A DNA stretch of 64,000 bases from Pseudomonas fluorescens (GTDB lineage: Bacteria; Pseudomonadota; Gammaproteobacteria; Pseudomonadales; Pseudomonadaceae), in the NCBI RefSeq assembly GCF_900215245.1, contig NZ_LT907842.1, positions 4,712,001 to 4,776,000 of the forward strand, written 5' to 3'. The position numbers were made by a program, and so were the translations under genes. Under the pieces are notes generated by a model. It did no database searches, was not told the DNA's origin, and saw only the letters and a list, made by a program, of their open reading frames with translations. Below are positions 26,085 to 34,578 of the stretch, one piece after another (position 1 is the first letter of the stretch; each line of letters begins with the position of its first letter).

Positions 26085-26513
26085 TCAGCGCTTCAAAGCA
26101 TCACATTGGGCACGCAGGTCCCTGTTGGAGATTGAACCGCAGCTACCGTTGTTGGTTTTCGCGTTACACAAATAGCGCTGATCACTGTCGTCGATGCTAT
26201 TGCAGCTGCCTCCGTTGGTTTCAGCATTGCAGGCATAGCGCAGGTCGCGGTCGGAGATGGAGTTGCAGCTTCCATGATTGGTCTTGGCATTGCAGTAATA
26301 ACGCTGGTCACTGTCGCTGATGCTATTGCAGCTGCTCCCATTGGTTTCCGCGTTGCAGGTGTAGCGCAGGTCGCTGTCGGAGATAGAGTTGCAGCTACCA
26401 TGGCCTTCCTTGGCTTTGCAGTAAGCGCGTTGGTCCGAATCGCCAATGCTGTCGCAGCCGGCAAAGGCGTTGCCGCTAATCAACAACAACAGCACAAGAA
26501 TCACTCTCATCAC
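26085..26513 (-). CDS. Secreted cysteine-rich tandem-repeat protein
   Basis: 142 residues. The signal peptide (MMRVILVLLLLISGNAFA) is followed by six near-perfect repeats of about 21 residues of the form CNSISDSDxRYxCNAxTNxGS, each with two cysteines. Repeats alternate between a DQR...AKTN type and a DLR...AETN type, giving a 42-residue higher-order unit. The regular paired cysteines suggest one disulphide per repeat in the periplasm or outside the cell. No lipobox is clear, although a Cys follows the cleavage region. Function unknown. The DNA repeats are equally regular, so copy number may vary by slippage. Confidence 0.8.
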   Translation of the reverse strand: MMRVILVLLLLISGNAFAGCDSIGDSDQRAYCKAKEGHGSCNSISDSDLRYTCNAETNGSSCNSISDSDQRYYCNAKTNHGSCNSISDRDLRYACNAETNGGSCNSIDDSDQRYLCNAKTNNGSCGSISNRDLRAQCDALKR

Positions 26514-26916
26514 TTTCTTCCTTGGTTTACCGGGACGCTATTCGGTATTTTTGGCCCGGCTGGCCATGCTGCACAACGGCGCGTCAAATTGCCATCACCT
26601 TAAGAAAAAGCTCACTTTTTTCCAGCCATCTTATTGCGCCTCCAGCGCCGAGCCGTCGCCCGACGCCCGAGAGTTGTCATGGCAATAAACCCTATTGAGT
26701 CTGAGTGGTGTGCAAGCTTCGTAGGCTGCTAGCAGCTACTCACTGACGTTTGCGTTTTGCCGACAGCAAACGGTTCGCCTACGGCCAAAAACAAAAAAAC
26801 CACCCACACCCCAGCCGCAAAGCCACGATATGGATGGTTCCACCCATCCGTCTCAAAACACTACATTCGGTTCACTCAAACCCCACCCACCAACTTCCCC
26901 TATCCATCCGTCGCTT
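26514..26916. other. Intergenic region, no gene seen
   Basis: About 400 bases upstream of the cysteine-repeat gene. The part after about 26780 is a C- and A-rich run of poor complexity on the plus strand. I see no plausible gene, palindrome or RNA. The cysteine-repeat promoter must lie at its left end. Confidence 0.5.
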
Positions 26917-27313
26917 TTAAGCACTACCCCGACTCGCCAACCAAAAATACAACGGCGACGTCACCACCAACCCCACCACCCAAGACAAATCCGCCCCGTT
27001 AATGCGTTCGGAAATCGGCTCCACATACAGCGGCGTGTTCATAAACGCAATCTGCACCGCAATCCCCACTGCATATGCCAGCACCATGTCGACGAAGTGG
27101 CCGATGAAGTCTTTGCCGGCGAACACGGCTGCAATCGCGCAGGCGGCGAGTACGAGGATGGAGATCACCGCGCGGCTTTTGGCGGTTGGAATCCAGCGAT
27201 ACGCGAAGGTCTGCACCAGGGTGAAGATTCGACAGCACCGCGCCGTACAGGTTGAGGGCGTTGTGGCTGATCACGTTGAGCAGGAACAGCACCGGCATCA
27301 ACTGAAGCCGCAC
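26917..27313 (-). pseudogene. Broken NCS1-type permease (C-terminal remnant, frameshifted)
   Basis: Two minus-strand frames together read as the end of an NCS1 nucleobase/hydantoin permease: LLNVISHNALNLYGAVLS in one frame, then IFTLVQTFAYRWIPTAKSR onwards in another to the stop at 26917. A single extra A near 27228 (TCG-A-ATC) causes the shift. The N-terminal two-thirds are absent, and the remnant starts just after the RraA-like gene. The intact permease probably imported the substrate of the upstream dehydrogenase/aldolase genes. Confidence 0.75.
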
Positions 27314-27339
27314 CCGCTGCGGCTTCTGTCGTCGGCCCG

Positions 27340-27993
27340 TCAGCGGCGCGGGGTCTGCAAGGCGTGGTAGCCGTAATCGGCGCGGGCTTTGCGTAAAGGA
27401 ACGCCCGCCTCGATAGCCGCACGAATATGCGCTTCGGCCTGGTGGATTTCTTCGGCCACCGCCAGCACTTCGCTCAGTGAACCGGCCGGAATCACTACCA
27501 GGCCATCACCGTCACCGCGCAACCAATCATCGGGCTGTACTCGTACGCCGCCCAGCGTAACGGGCGCCTGGATCGCTTCGACACGCACGCGATCCTTGCC
27601 GGTGCGCATCCAGTTACCCCGGGCAAAGATCGGGTAGTTAAGCGCCAGCGCACGGTCGACATCGCGGCAGATACCGTCAATCACCGTTCCGGCCAACTGC
27701 TTGCGGGCGGCGGTGGAGGTCAGCAAATCGCCCCACACGGTGGTGTCGAGCCGCGCCTGGTTGTCGATCACTACCACTTGGCCGGCCTCAAGGTCGTCGA
27801 TGTAGTCACCCACCGAGCCGCCGTCCAGGCCAATAGGGCCGTAGCGCAGGGTCCAGGCTTTGCCTGTGAGGTTGAACGAGCGGTCCAGAGGCATGATGTC
27901 GGTGCACTGGCAAACAATCTTCAGGCGGTCCATCGCATCGCTGAGGTCGGTGCAACTCAGGGCGTTGAGACGGGTAAAAATAGAGGTTTGCAT
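27340..27993 (-). CDS. RraA-like aldolase (4-hydroxy-4-methyl-2-oxoglutarate / oxaloacetate-type family)
   Basis: 217 residues. The conserved core is present: GDLLTSTAA, then VIDGICRD with R110-D111 as substrate and metal-binding residues, and WLRGDGDGLVVIP. RraA-fold proteins include HMG/CHA aldolases that release pyruvate and often decarboxylate oxaloacetate, besides the true RNase E inhibitor. The catabolic setting (dehydrogenase 27 bases upstream, permease remnant downstream) favours an aldolase or decarboxylase over RNase E control. Confidence 0.82.
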   Translation of the reverse strand: MQTSIFTRLNALSCTDLSDAMDRLKIVCQCTDIMPLDRSFNLTGKAWTLRYGPIGLDGGSVGDYIDDLEAGQVVVIDNQARLDTTVWGDLLTSTAARKQLAGTVIDGICRDVDRALALNYPIFARGNWMRTGKDRVRVEAIQAPVTLGGVRVQPDDWLRGDGDGLVVIPAGSLSEVLAVAEEIHQAEAHIRAAIEAGVPLRKARADYGYHALQTPRR

Positions 27994-28020
27994 GATGTGG
28001 CCTTCCTTGTGTCCGGTAGG

Positions 28021-29076
28021 TTAACGCGCGCTGGCGGCGGCACTGAATGCGTGGATCTTGTCGACGATCTGGCGCGACGCCGTCCTGATTGCCGTGGTGG
28101 TATTGCCGGCGATGTGTGGCGTCAGTTGCGCGTTGGGAATGCCGGTCAGTGGCGAGTCGAACCGGTCTTTTTCCAGGGTAAAGGTATCGATGGCGACCGC
28201 TTTGATATGCCTGGGAAACTGGCGCATGAAGGCTGCCAACTGGTGCTCGTCGACGATCCCGCCGCGAGCGGTATTGATGAGGATTGAACCCTGGCGCATC
28301 TGCCGGAACTCGGCAGTGCCGAACAAGCCGCGGGTCTGCGGGGTGAGCGGTACGTGGATCGAGACGAGGTCCGCCTCGGCCAGTAACTGTTCCAGGCTTG
28401 CTCGTCGTTCAAGCTCAAGGTTGCGCGCCACCGGTTCGGTAAACCGCTCGGACCCGGTGGCGATCACCTTGATGCCCAGCGCCGCAGCTTTGCGCGCCAC
28501 CTGCCGGGCAATGCTGCCGGTGCCCACCAGCCCAAGCGTCAGTTCGGCGTATTCGCGGGCAGGTGCCAAGCTGCCTTTTGCCCAATGGCCGTTGTGCGTT
28601 TCGGTGTTGTAGTCATCCAGGTCGCGCGACAGAAACAGCGCCTGGGCCACGACGTATTCGGCAACAGCGGCCGCGTTGGAACCTGGCGTGTTGAGTATCG
28701 CCACGCCACACTGCTCGCACGCCAGCCGATCAATATGGTTAACCCCGGTGCCGGCCTGGGCAATGGCGCGCAGGGGAGTGGCCAGCGCGGGCGAGGTGGC
28801 GGCGCGGATCAGGCTGGCACCGAAGGGGATGTTCAGGCGCGTCTTGAACACGCTATAACCCCCGGCCTGAGTCACCGCGGCAATAAAGGCAGGCTCGTCA
28901 TGGCAGTTGATCTCGGCATAGTGAATGCGCGTGGCGTAGTGCTGCCGGATGCGGTCTTTGTCGGCGAAGTAGTGCAGGTTGAGGGTGACGACCAGGCCCA
29001 GCTCAAGAAAGCGATCGACTTCCTCAAACAGTAACGGCGGCCCGGGGGCATCGAGTATCAGGGTGGTAAATGCCAT
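28021..29076 (-). CDS. NAD-dependent 2-hydroxyacid dehydrogenase
   Basis: 351 residues of the D-isomer-specific 2-hydroxyacid dehydrogenase family. The Rossmann motif is GLVGTGSIARQVA. Catalytic Arg lies in NTARGGIVDE, Glu in the TLEKDRFDSPL region and His in LTPHIAGN. Cytoplasmic, interconverts a 2-hydroxyacid and a 2-oxoacid. It lies 64 bases downstream of the PEP-carboxylase homologue and 27 bases before the RraA-like gene on the same strand. The three could form a pathway ending in pyruvate/oxaloacetate. The exact substrate is not evident. Confidence 0.88.
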   Translation of the reverse strand: MAFTTLILDAPGPPLLFEEVDRFLELGLVVTLNLHYFADKDRIRQHYATRIHYAEINCHDEPAFIAAVTQAGGYSVFKTRLNIPFGASLIRAATSPALATPLRAIAQAGTGVNHIDRLACEQCGVAILNTPGSNAAAVAEYVVAQALFLSRDLDDYNTETHNGHWAKGSLAPAREYAELTLGLVGTGSIARQVARKAAALGIKVIATGSERFTEPVARNLELERRASLEQLLAEADLVSIHVPLTPQTRGLFGTAEFRQMRQGSILINTARGGIVDEHQLAAFMRQFPRHIKAVAIDTFTLEKDRFDSPLTGIPNAQLTPHIAGNTTTAIRTASRQIVDKIHAFSAAASAR

Positions 29077-29140
29077 ACAGTTGATCCTCTTGAAGGGTAG
29101 CGCCTGCCGATACCCAGGTTGCCCTGGGTATCGGGGTTAA

Positions 29141-31828
29141 TCACCAGGTGAAATGGTGCGCGCTTGCGGGATCGACCAGGCCCGCGTCGGTACTCACGGC
29201 CGCGAGGAACCCGCTGTAGAAATCATTCAGCGATGAACACTGGATGAACTCGGGATTGCGCTTGGCGTAGATAAGAAACAACCGATAGATTCGCAGGTTC
29301 TTTTCCTTGCGGTAGACCTCTGCCTTGAGGCTCGGCCACAGATTGAGCAAGCTGCTTTCCTTGATTTTCCACGGGTCCGCCGGCTCGGTGCCGGTGGTGG
29401 CTTTGTGGACAAAGCGCTTACCTTCAATGACTTCCAGGTGCAGGCTGGCCAGCAGTTGTTCGGCCGTGCCGACGGCTTCGGTCTTCAAGGCTTGCGCCAG
29501 CGCCAGGATGTGGGCCTTTTCCGGGATGCTGCCGGTCAAGGTCAGCCAGGCGCATTTGAGGTCGGTTCGCGCAATGGCGTAGGCCATGCCTTTGACGTAG
29601 GTGTGAAAGCTCTCATCCTCGTTGAAGGCCTTCGCCAACTGCGTGGCCGGCTCTTGCGCGAACTGCCCGACGCCGATCAGTTCGCTGTGCAACCCACCGG
29701 CCAGCAAGGCGCGGGTCCAGGGAATCGCACGAATGGCATCGGGGCGCGACTCGAACACTTTGATGTTGAAGATACGCGAAGGCGGCCGGGTGCCCTTGGC
29801 GGTGGCCCTGACCACGTCAAATCGCGCCAGGTCGCGCAGCAGAGCGGGCAGTGCCGGGTGCTCGAAGAACGTCGCCTGGTAGCGGCGCACCACGTCCCCC
29901 CAACGTTGAATCCTGTCGGCGATGACTGCCTCGGACGGTTGTGGCTGGGGCTCGGCGTGCATACGGTACAACTGGCTGAGAAAGTTGACGGACTGGTTGC
30001 GGGTCAGCAGATGAGCGCGCATCTCTGCGCACCCGGCCAGCATGAACCGGGTTTCCGGACCGTCCAGCGCACCGAACTCCTGCAAGGTCTCGGCGATCAC
30101 CCCGTTACACCGCGCGTGTTCGCCACCCATGATGACGTGGGCGACCACTTCGATGCCGTAGCGGGCCGCAATCGACTTGTGCTGGTTGGCAATCGCCATA
30201 TTCAGTTTGTGCATGGCCTTGCCGCCTTGCTTGCCCGTGTCGCTGGGGCCAAACGTGATGTATTGGCGGTTGCCGCGTGTTGCCAGGTGCTGGCGGTATA
30301 CCGGGTTTTCGTACACCTCATGCACCGTGGCAAGCGTGCGCTCGGCACCGGCGAGGTCTTCGGGTTGCAGGGCGATGTCGATCCCGTCGCGCACTTGGGC
30401 CGCCTTCATCAAGAACAGCACCTCCAGCGTGCTGAGGGCTGAGGTGTACTCGGCGATCCCGTGGATTTTCATCCTGTCGCGATAACGGTCGGGCATTTCA
30501 AACCGCTCAATCGCATTGCGCGCATCGTGCATGCGGATATAGCTCGGGTCCTGCTCCATCAGCGCAATGTAATCCTGGCCGGCGTATTGCTGGGCTTTCT
30601 TGGTATAAATCGGCGTGGTGCGTTGCAGATATCCTTGCCACAGGGCCGCGGGTGTCTGGGCCGCCTCGCCTTCCAGCGCGACCTCAAGCGCAGCTTGACG
30701 CGCACGTTCATCCAGCTCGCGATAGTGCAGGCCCTGGCCCAGGCCGATGGATTCCAGCCATTGGCTGGACAGAATTTCATCGACCACGCTGGCGAACATC
30801 TCGGCGTTTTCACGAAACTCGATATCCAGGTAGTGAAAGCCAAACGCATGCACCCGCAGCAGCAGGCGGTCGATGGCCGCCGGCTGGGTAAAACGGATGC
30901 TGCCCAGTGCCTCGATCAGCTCAGCGGGCTGCTCGAAATGCGCGGGGTGATCCTTGCCCAGGCGTGCCCGAATCTCTTCCAGGCGATGCTGTGCGCCGCC
31001 GGCCTTGATCAGGCTGTCGATATCAGCGATGTAGCGGTTGCGCAGCGCGGTTTCCAGCGCCACGACCAGGGTTTCGGTGTGCTGGTTGGTGTCATAGGGG
31101 CGGCCATCCTTGTCGCCGTATAACCAGGTAAACAAGCTCAGCCATTTTTCCTGCGTCGCCAGGCCCAGGGCGTGATGCACGTCGGGCAACGCGTCATACA
31201 CACTGTCGGCGTAAAAAATCTGCGACTCGATATCGGTGCCATTACTGCCCGACCACACGGCGTTGTATAACTTCAGCAACAGCTGCGCAGTGACTTGGGG
31301 CTTTTTGAGACCACGGTCTTCGACGTGCTGCGCCAGTTTCTGCAAGGCCAGCACGACGGAATGCTTGAGCTGGTCGGTCTCTTTGCACAGCAGCCCCAGG
31401 CTGATATTTACCCCGGCCGGCGCCGCAATCAACTGCGAGTCGAGCGTGAGCAACTGACGGGGCAGGCTGGCTTGCGAAGCAATCTGGGTCGCCACGCTTC
31501 TGACTGACAATTCGAACAGCAGCTGCTTGATCAGCAACAACTTCCAGAACGCCTCGACGTCTTTGCTGGAGCGGGACTCGAAGAACGCCTTGCCCAACGC
31601 CGCCGCCAATTTCGCATCAGCCTTGTCCAGATACGACAGCGTATCAATTTCGGCGTAGATCCTCAGGCAGGCTCGGGTGTGCGGGGTTTGGGAAGCGTCA
31701 TCTGTGTTGGCCTTGAGTGCGTGCTCCAGTGCTCGCCATAGAACGTCATGCAGTAACGCGGGGTTGGTATGGCGCAATGACGGGCGAGTTGATGCATTTT
31801 CCAGTATGGAATTGATCACATGATTCAT
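29141..31828 (-). CDS. Divergent phosphoenolpyruvate carboxylase homologue
   Basis: 895 residues from the ATG at 31828, close to bacterial PEP-carboxylase length. Recognisable family landmarks: GDKDGRP (238-244, for GGDRDGNP), SDTGKQGG (529-536, for SDSNKDGG), H564 and R573 in place of the HGRGG...GRGG loop, and RAIPW followed by LIGVGQF. The TAHPTE block with the catalytic His is not visible (TAQL at 180-183 is the nearest), the glycine-rich loop is altered, and the C-terminus ends HHFTW instead of the usual RNTG. Likely not the housekeeping Ppc. It may have changed chemistry or a degraded activity. First gene of a minus-strand cluster with a dehydrogenase and an aldolase. Confidence 0.75.
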   Translation of the reverse strand: MNHVINSILENASTRPSLRHTNPALLHDVLWRALEHALKANTDDASQTPHTRACLRIYAEIDTLSYLDKADAKLAAALGKAFFESRSSKDVEAFWKLLLIKQLLFELSVRSVATQIASQASLPRQLLTLDSQLIAAPAGVNISLGLLCKETDQLKHSVVLALQKLAQHVEDRGLKKPQVTAQLLLKLYNAVWSGSNGTDIESQIFYADSVYDALPDVHHALGLATQEKWLSLFTWLYGDKDGRPYDTNQHTETLVVALETALRNRYIADIDSLIKAGGAQHRLEEIRARLGKDHPAHFEQPAELIEALGSIRFTQPAAIDRLLLRVHAFGFHYLDIEFRENAEMFASVVDEILSSQWLESIGLGQGLHYRELDERARQAALEVALEGEAAQTPAALWQGYLQRTTPIYTKKAQQYAGQDYIALMEQDPSYIRMHDARNAIERFEMPDRYRDRMKIHGIAEYTSALSTLEVLFLMKAAQVRDGIDIALQPEDLAGAERTLATVHEVYENPVYRQHLATRGNRQYITFGPSDTGKQGGKAMHKLNMAIANQHKSIAARYGIEVVAHVIMGGEHARCNGVIAETLQEFGALDGPETRFMLAGCAEMRAHLLTRNQSVNFLSQLYRMHAEPQPQPSEAVIADRIQRWGDVVRRYQATFFEHPALPALLRDLARFDVVRATAKGTRPPSRIFNIKVFESRPDAIRAIPWTRALLAGGLHSELIGVGQFAQEPATQLAKAFNEDESFHTYVKGMAYAIARTDLKCAWLTLTGSIPEKAHILALAQALKTEAVGTAEQLLASLHLEVIEGKRFVHKATTGTEPADPWKIKESSLLNLWPSLKAEVYRKEKNLRIYRLFLIYAKRNPEFIQCSSLNDFYSGFLAAVSTDAGLVDPASAHHFTW

Positions 31829-32358
31829 GGGTTCGAGCCTCGATAATTGTACAAATCCCTTGTTTGCAGTGTGCCGAACAGGCACACGCAAAATCATCAA
31901 TGTCCCAGGCTTAACCCACCGCGTCGTAACGAACGGAACTCACCTGTTCGCCGACAGAAAGCCCCCCTTGTCGGTACCGAAAAACGGCAAAAAAATGAAA
32001 CAACTTGTTACATCTGCGCGAAATAAAACATGCGCCGAATTTGTCGACAAAAGACCTTTTTGGAATAGAACGCTAGGAAAAAATGATAGGGAGCTAATAA
32101 AAAACCCAACGCTGAGTGCTGTTTCAGTGCCGCGCTGATTTCTAAAACCCTGATTCTTCGACATTAAATTCACTCGTTCAAAAAACGCTTGCCCAAGCAG
32201 GAATCTCGCCTAGCCACGGCCTGCGAGCGCAACCTAAACAATTCTTCATAAACTCGAATGTATGGAAAAAGCAGAGCAGGCTTATTGCCAGCCCTTTAGA
32301 GTCATTTTTCGCATTGAGCGTCCTACCCAAGGCGTGCGCGCCTGGGCAGTAAAAATTA

Positions 32359-32376
32359 TCGTGGTCTGACCCCGTT
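32359..32376. repeat. GTGGTCTGACCCC half-palindrome
   Basis: TCGTGGTCTGACCCCGTT matches the right arm of the palindromic element at 25185-25229; no left arm is seen. Probably a decayed copy. Confidence 0.5.
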
Positions 32377-32401
32377 GTTACCGTTTTTACCCTGACCCAC
32401 C

Positions 32402-32430
32402 GCCATCGCGGGCAAGCCCGCTCCCACAAG
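32402..32430. repeat. Single REP element
   Basis: GCGGGCAAGCCCGC followed by TCCCACA is one arm of the same REP type as the REPIN at 15107-15193. It ends 10 bases before the GNAT start. Confidence 0.85.
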
Positions 32431-32440
32431 GTTTCATGCC

Positions 32441-32875
32441 ATGCCTACGATCCGCGTCATGACCCCAACCGACTACGACGCTGTGCTCGAACTGATGCAA
32501 AACACCCCCGGCATTTCCCTGCGCGATGCCGACGGCCGCGAGGCCACGCAGCGTTATCTGGCGCGTAACCCGCAGATGAGTTTTGTCGCCGAAGCCGCAG
32601 GCCGGTTGATCGGCTGTGTGATGTGCGGCCATGATGGGCGGCGCGGGTATTTGCAGCACTTGCTGGTGCTGCCGGGCTTTCGCCGTCAGGGCATCGCGCA
32701 AACGCTGGTCGAGCGTTGCCTCACCGCGCTGGAGCAGCAGGGCATCCACAAATGCCACCTCGACGTGTTCAAGACCAACACCCACGCGGCTCAGTATTGG
32801 CAAGGCCAGGGCTGGACGCTACGAACGGATATCGACCGTTATTCATTCACCCGCGAGGGCCATGAAAACGCATGA
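32441..32875 (+). CDS. GNAT-family N-acetyltransferase
   Basis: 144 residues. Acetyl-CoA loop LLVLPGFRRQGIAQTLVERCL, then TNTHAAQYWQGQGWTLRTDIDRYSF, the motif B region. The overall layout resembles small metabolite acetyltransferases. A second GNAT gene starts 12 bases after its stop, so the two are probably co-transcribed. Substrate unknown. Confidence 0.9.
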   Translation: MPTIRVMTPTDYDAVLELMQNTPGISLRDADGREATQRYLARNPQMSFVAEAAGRLIGCVMCGHDGRRGYLQHLLVLPGFRRQGIAQTLVERCLTALEQQGIHKCHLDVFKTNTHAAQYWQGQGWTLRTDIDRYSFTREGHENA

Positions 32876-32887
32876 AAGGACCACGCA

Positions 32888-33361
32888 ATGCTCGAAATCA
32901 AACGGGCCACCCCTGATGACGCCAACGCCGCGTTTCACATCCGCCGCGAAGCCATTCGCAGCCAATGCATCGGCGCCTACACCGCTGAGCAAATGGCGCT
33001 GTGGACGCGAGGCAGCGCTGAGGACGGCTACAGCGTGCTGATGGACAAACCGTTTTACCTGGGTTGGGTACAGGGTGAACCGGTCGCCACTGGCATGCTC
33101 GACCTCGACAACAATGAAGTGGGCGCGCTGTTTGTACTGCCGGCGTTCACCGGCCGTGGGTACGCCAAACACATGCTGGAGCACCTGGAAAAGCTCGCGC
33201 GGGCATCAGCGATTGAACAGGTGGTGCTGGACGCCACGTTGAACGCGGCGAGCTTCTACAGAGCGTGCGGGTATGTGGGCGAAGAGCAGGCGGTGTATCA
33301 CTCGCCGTCGGGGTTAACCTTGGCGTGCATCCCGATGGTAAAGCGGCTGTCGGCGGTGTAA
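32888..33361 (+). CDS. GNAT-family N-acetyltransferase
   Basis: 157 residues beginning LEIKRATPDDANAAFHIRREAI. Motif A is LFVLPAFTGRGYAKHMLEHLEK, with DATLNAASFYRACGYVG downstream. Cytoplasmic acetyl-CoA-dependent acetyltransferase of unknown substrate. Second gene of a likely two-gene operon; a REPIN follows directly. Confidence 0.9.
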   Translation: MLEIKRATPDDANAAFHIRREAIRSQCIGAYTAEQMALWTRGSAEDGYSVLMDKPFYLGWVQGEPVATGMLDLDNNEVGALFVLPAFTGRGYAKHMLEHLEKLARASAIEQVVLDATLNAASFYRACGYVGEEQAVYHSPSGLTLACIPMVKRLSAV

Positions 33362-33378
33362 CGAACACCGCCGAACCC

Positions 33379-33488
33379 TGTGGGAGCTATCGAGCCCCGG
33401 CGAGGCTGCGATGGCGGTGGCACTGTCAAAATAGGTGTCGCCTGATACACCGCTATCGCAGCCTCGCTAAAGCTCGGCAGCTCCCACA
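33379..33488. repeat. REPIN, second type
   Basis: TGTGGGAGCTATCGAGCCCC with GCGAGGCTGCGAT (left) and the inverted ATCGCAGCCTCGC with AGCTCGGCAGCTCCCACA (right) form a paired REP hairpin about 110 bases long between convergent genes. A single copy of one arm is at 20650. Confidence 0.9.
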
Positions 33489-33496
33489 CTTGCTCT

Positions 33497-33979
33497 TCAC
33501 GCGGCGCTGAAGGCCGCACGCAGCCGCTCAATCACCTGCTCGACCGAAGCCCCCTGAATCATTGGCGGCGTCAGGCTCTCGCCAAACTCGCGCCACACAA
33601 ACAACGTCAACTCCGCCCCATCGGTAAACGCCTGTTCCTGTGCGCCAAAACCCTGTAGCACCCGATACCGCTGATCCCGCCAAAACGCCTGCTTTACCCA
33701 GTCATACACCGGGATGAAATGAAAATGCAGTGGAAAGCCCGGCATATGCCCATAGCGGCTGATATACAGCCATTTCGGCCGCAGCTGTGCCTCCATCACC
33801 CGTTGAGTGCGAGCCAGTAAGCCCCCCAGCTCCGCGAGTGCGGCCTCGGGCATGTCGGCGAGGCTGTCGATGGGGGCTTTGGCGCCGAGCATCAGGTAAC
33901 CCGGCAGTTTTGAGGCCAGGTGATGGTTGAGCAACCAGTGCTCGGTTTCAGCAAGGATGAAAGCGGGGTCGATCTGCAT
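33497..33979 (-). CDS. HIT-domain protein
   Basis: 160 residues from the ATG corresponding to 33979; the frame extends further upstream without family-like sequence. The histidine triad-like HFHFIP follows FPL, and an N-terminal WLLNHHLASKLPGYLMLGAK fits the nucleotide-binding beta strand of HIT hydrolases. Members hydrolyse or transfer nucleotidyl groups from dinucleoside polyphosphates or AMP-conjugates. Converges with the GNAT pair across a REPIN. Confidence 0.8.
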   Translation of the reverse strand: MQIDPAFILAETEHWLLNHHLASKLPGYLMLGAKAPIDSLADMPEAALAELGGLLARTQRVMEAQLRPKWLYISRYGHMPGFPLHFHFIPVYDWVKQAFWRDQRYRVLQGFGAQEQAFTDGAELTLFVWREFGESLTPPMIQGASVEQVIERLRAAFSAA

Positions 33980-34119
33980 AAGCACGCGTCCATGAGAGCA
34001 GGGCGGGCAGGATAACAAGCACGGGCGCCTGTATCGCGCAAAAGCGCGCGATCTGTGTCTACCCCAGCGTCTGCCGGGTGGATAGTGTTGGGCCCCGTTC
34101 ACTGATCTGCGAGCCCACC

Positions 34120-34449
34120 ATGGAACTGACCGCCGTCCCGTTTGGCATCACCGACTGGTCCAGCCTCGACCCCGTGACGCATCCCGGCGTTACCGGCAAT
34201 GCGGTGTGGCGCACTTGCCAGTTTGGCACCACCCGTGTGCGCATGGTCGAGTACACCCCCGGCTACCTGGCCGACCACTGGTGTTGGCGCGGGCACGTCC
34301 TGCTGTGCCTTGAGGGCGAGTTACACACCGAGTTGGAGGATGGCCGCCAGTTCACGCTGACGGCCGGGATGAGTTACCAGGTGGGCAACGACATGGAAGG
34401 GCATCGCTCCTCCACCCGCACGGGGGCGAAGCTGTTTATTGTGGATTGA
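34120..34449 (+). CDS. Small cupin with DHCW-type motif
   Basis: 109 residues, a single cupin barrel. The defining DHWCWRGH segment follows EYTPGYLA, and a second strand set (GELHTELEDGRQFTLTAGMSYQVGNDMEGHRSS) carries the usual glycines and histidine. Known only as an uncharacterised cupin family. It stands alone, convergent with the copper-chaperone operon across the terminator at 34487-34520. Confidence 0.85.
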   Translation: MELTAVPFGITDWSSLDPVTHPGVTGNAVWRTCQFGTTRVRMVEYTPGYLADHWCWRGHVLLCLEGELHTELEDGRQFTLTAGMSYQVGNDMEGHRSSTRTGAKLFIVD

Positions 34450-34486
34450 GCCTCACCCCTGGCGAAACACCCCACCCAGCGCCCAC

Positions 34487-34520
34487 AAAAAAGCGAATTT
34501 GCGGCGTACGCAAATTCGCT
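34487..34520 (-). terminator. Rho-independent terminator of the copper operon
   Basis: AGCGAATTTGCG and CGCAAATTCGCT form a perfect 12-bp stem with a 5-base loop. On the minus strand it is followed by six T. It lies about 60 bases after the PCuAC stop, so it ends the SCO1-PCuAC transcript. Confidence 0.88.
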
Positions 34521-34578
34521 GTTGAGCTAATCATTCAGGGCCCAGGCGCGGTGCCGGGCGTGTGCTGACGGGTGCGGC

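Larger units (their letters stand above)
31829..32440. other. Intergenic region, AT-rich, no gene seen
   Basis: About 610 bases between divergent genes. The reading frames on both strands (for example 31827-32138 and 31940-32173) have no ribosome site or family resemblance. The right end carries a palindrome half-site (32359-32376) and a REP (32402-32430). The promoter of the PEP-carboxylase homologue should be near 31850-31900. Confidence 0.5.

Noticed and set aside
26085..26513. Regular repeats that could be taken for a CRISPR array
   Set aside because: The repeat stays in frame, encodes a secreted cysteine-repeat protein with a signal peptide, and has no unique spacers or cas genes nearby.
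21080..26700. A prophage or integrative element
   Set aside because: No integrase, structural phage gene, tRNA target or flanking direct repeat was seen. Only AT-rich composition and attC-like sites mark the island.
29141..31828. Calling this gene the housekeeping ppc
   Set aside because: The TAHPTE block and the C-terminal RNTG signature are missing and the gene sits in a catabolic cluster, so a paralogue is more likely.
31827..32138. 103-residue plus-strand frame upstream of the GNAT pair
   Set aside because: It overlaps the 5' end and promoter region of the PEP-carboxylase homologue and has neither a ribosome site nor recognisable sequence.
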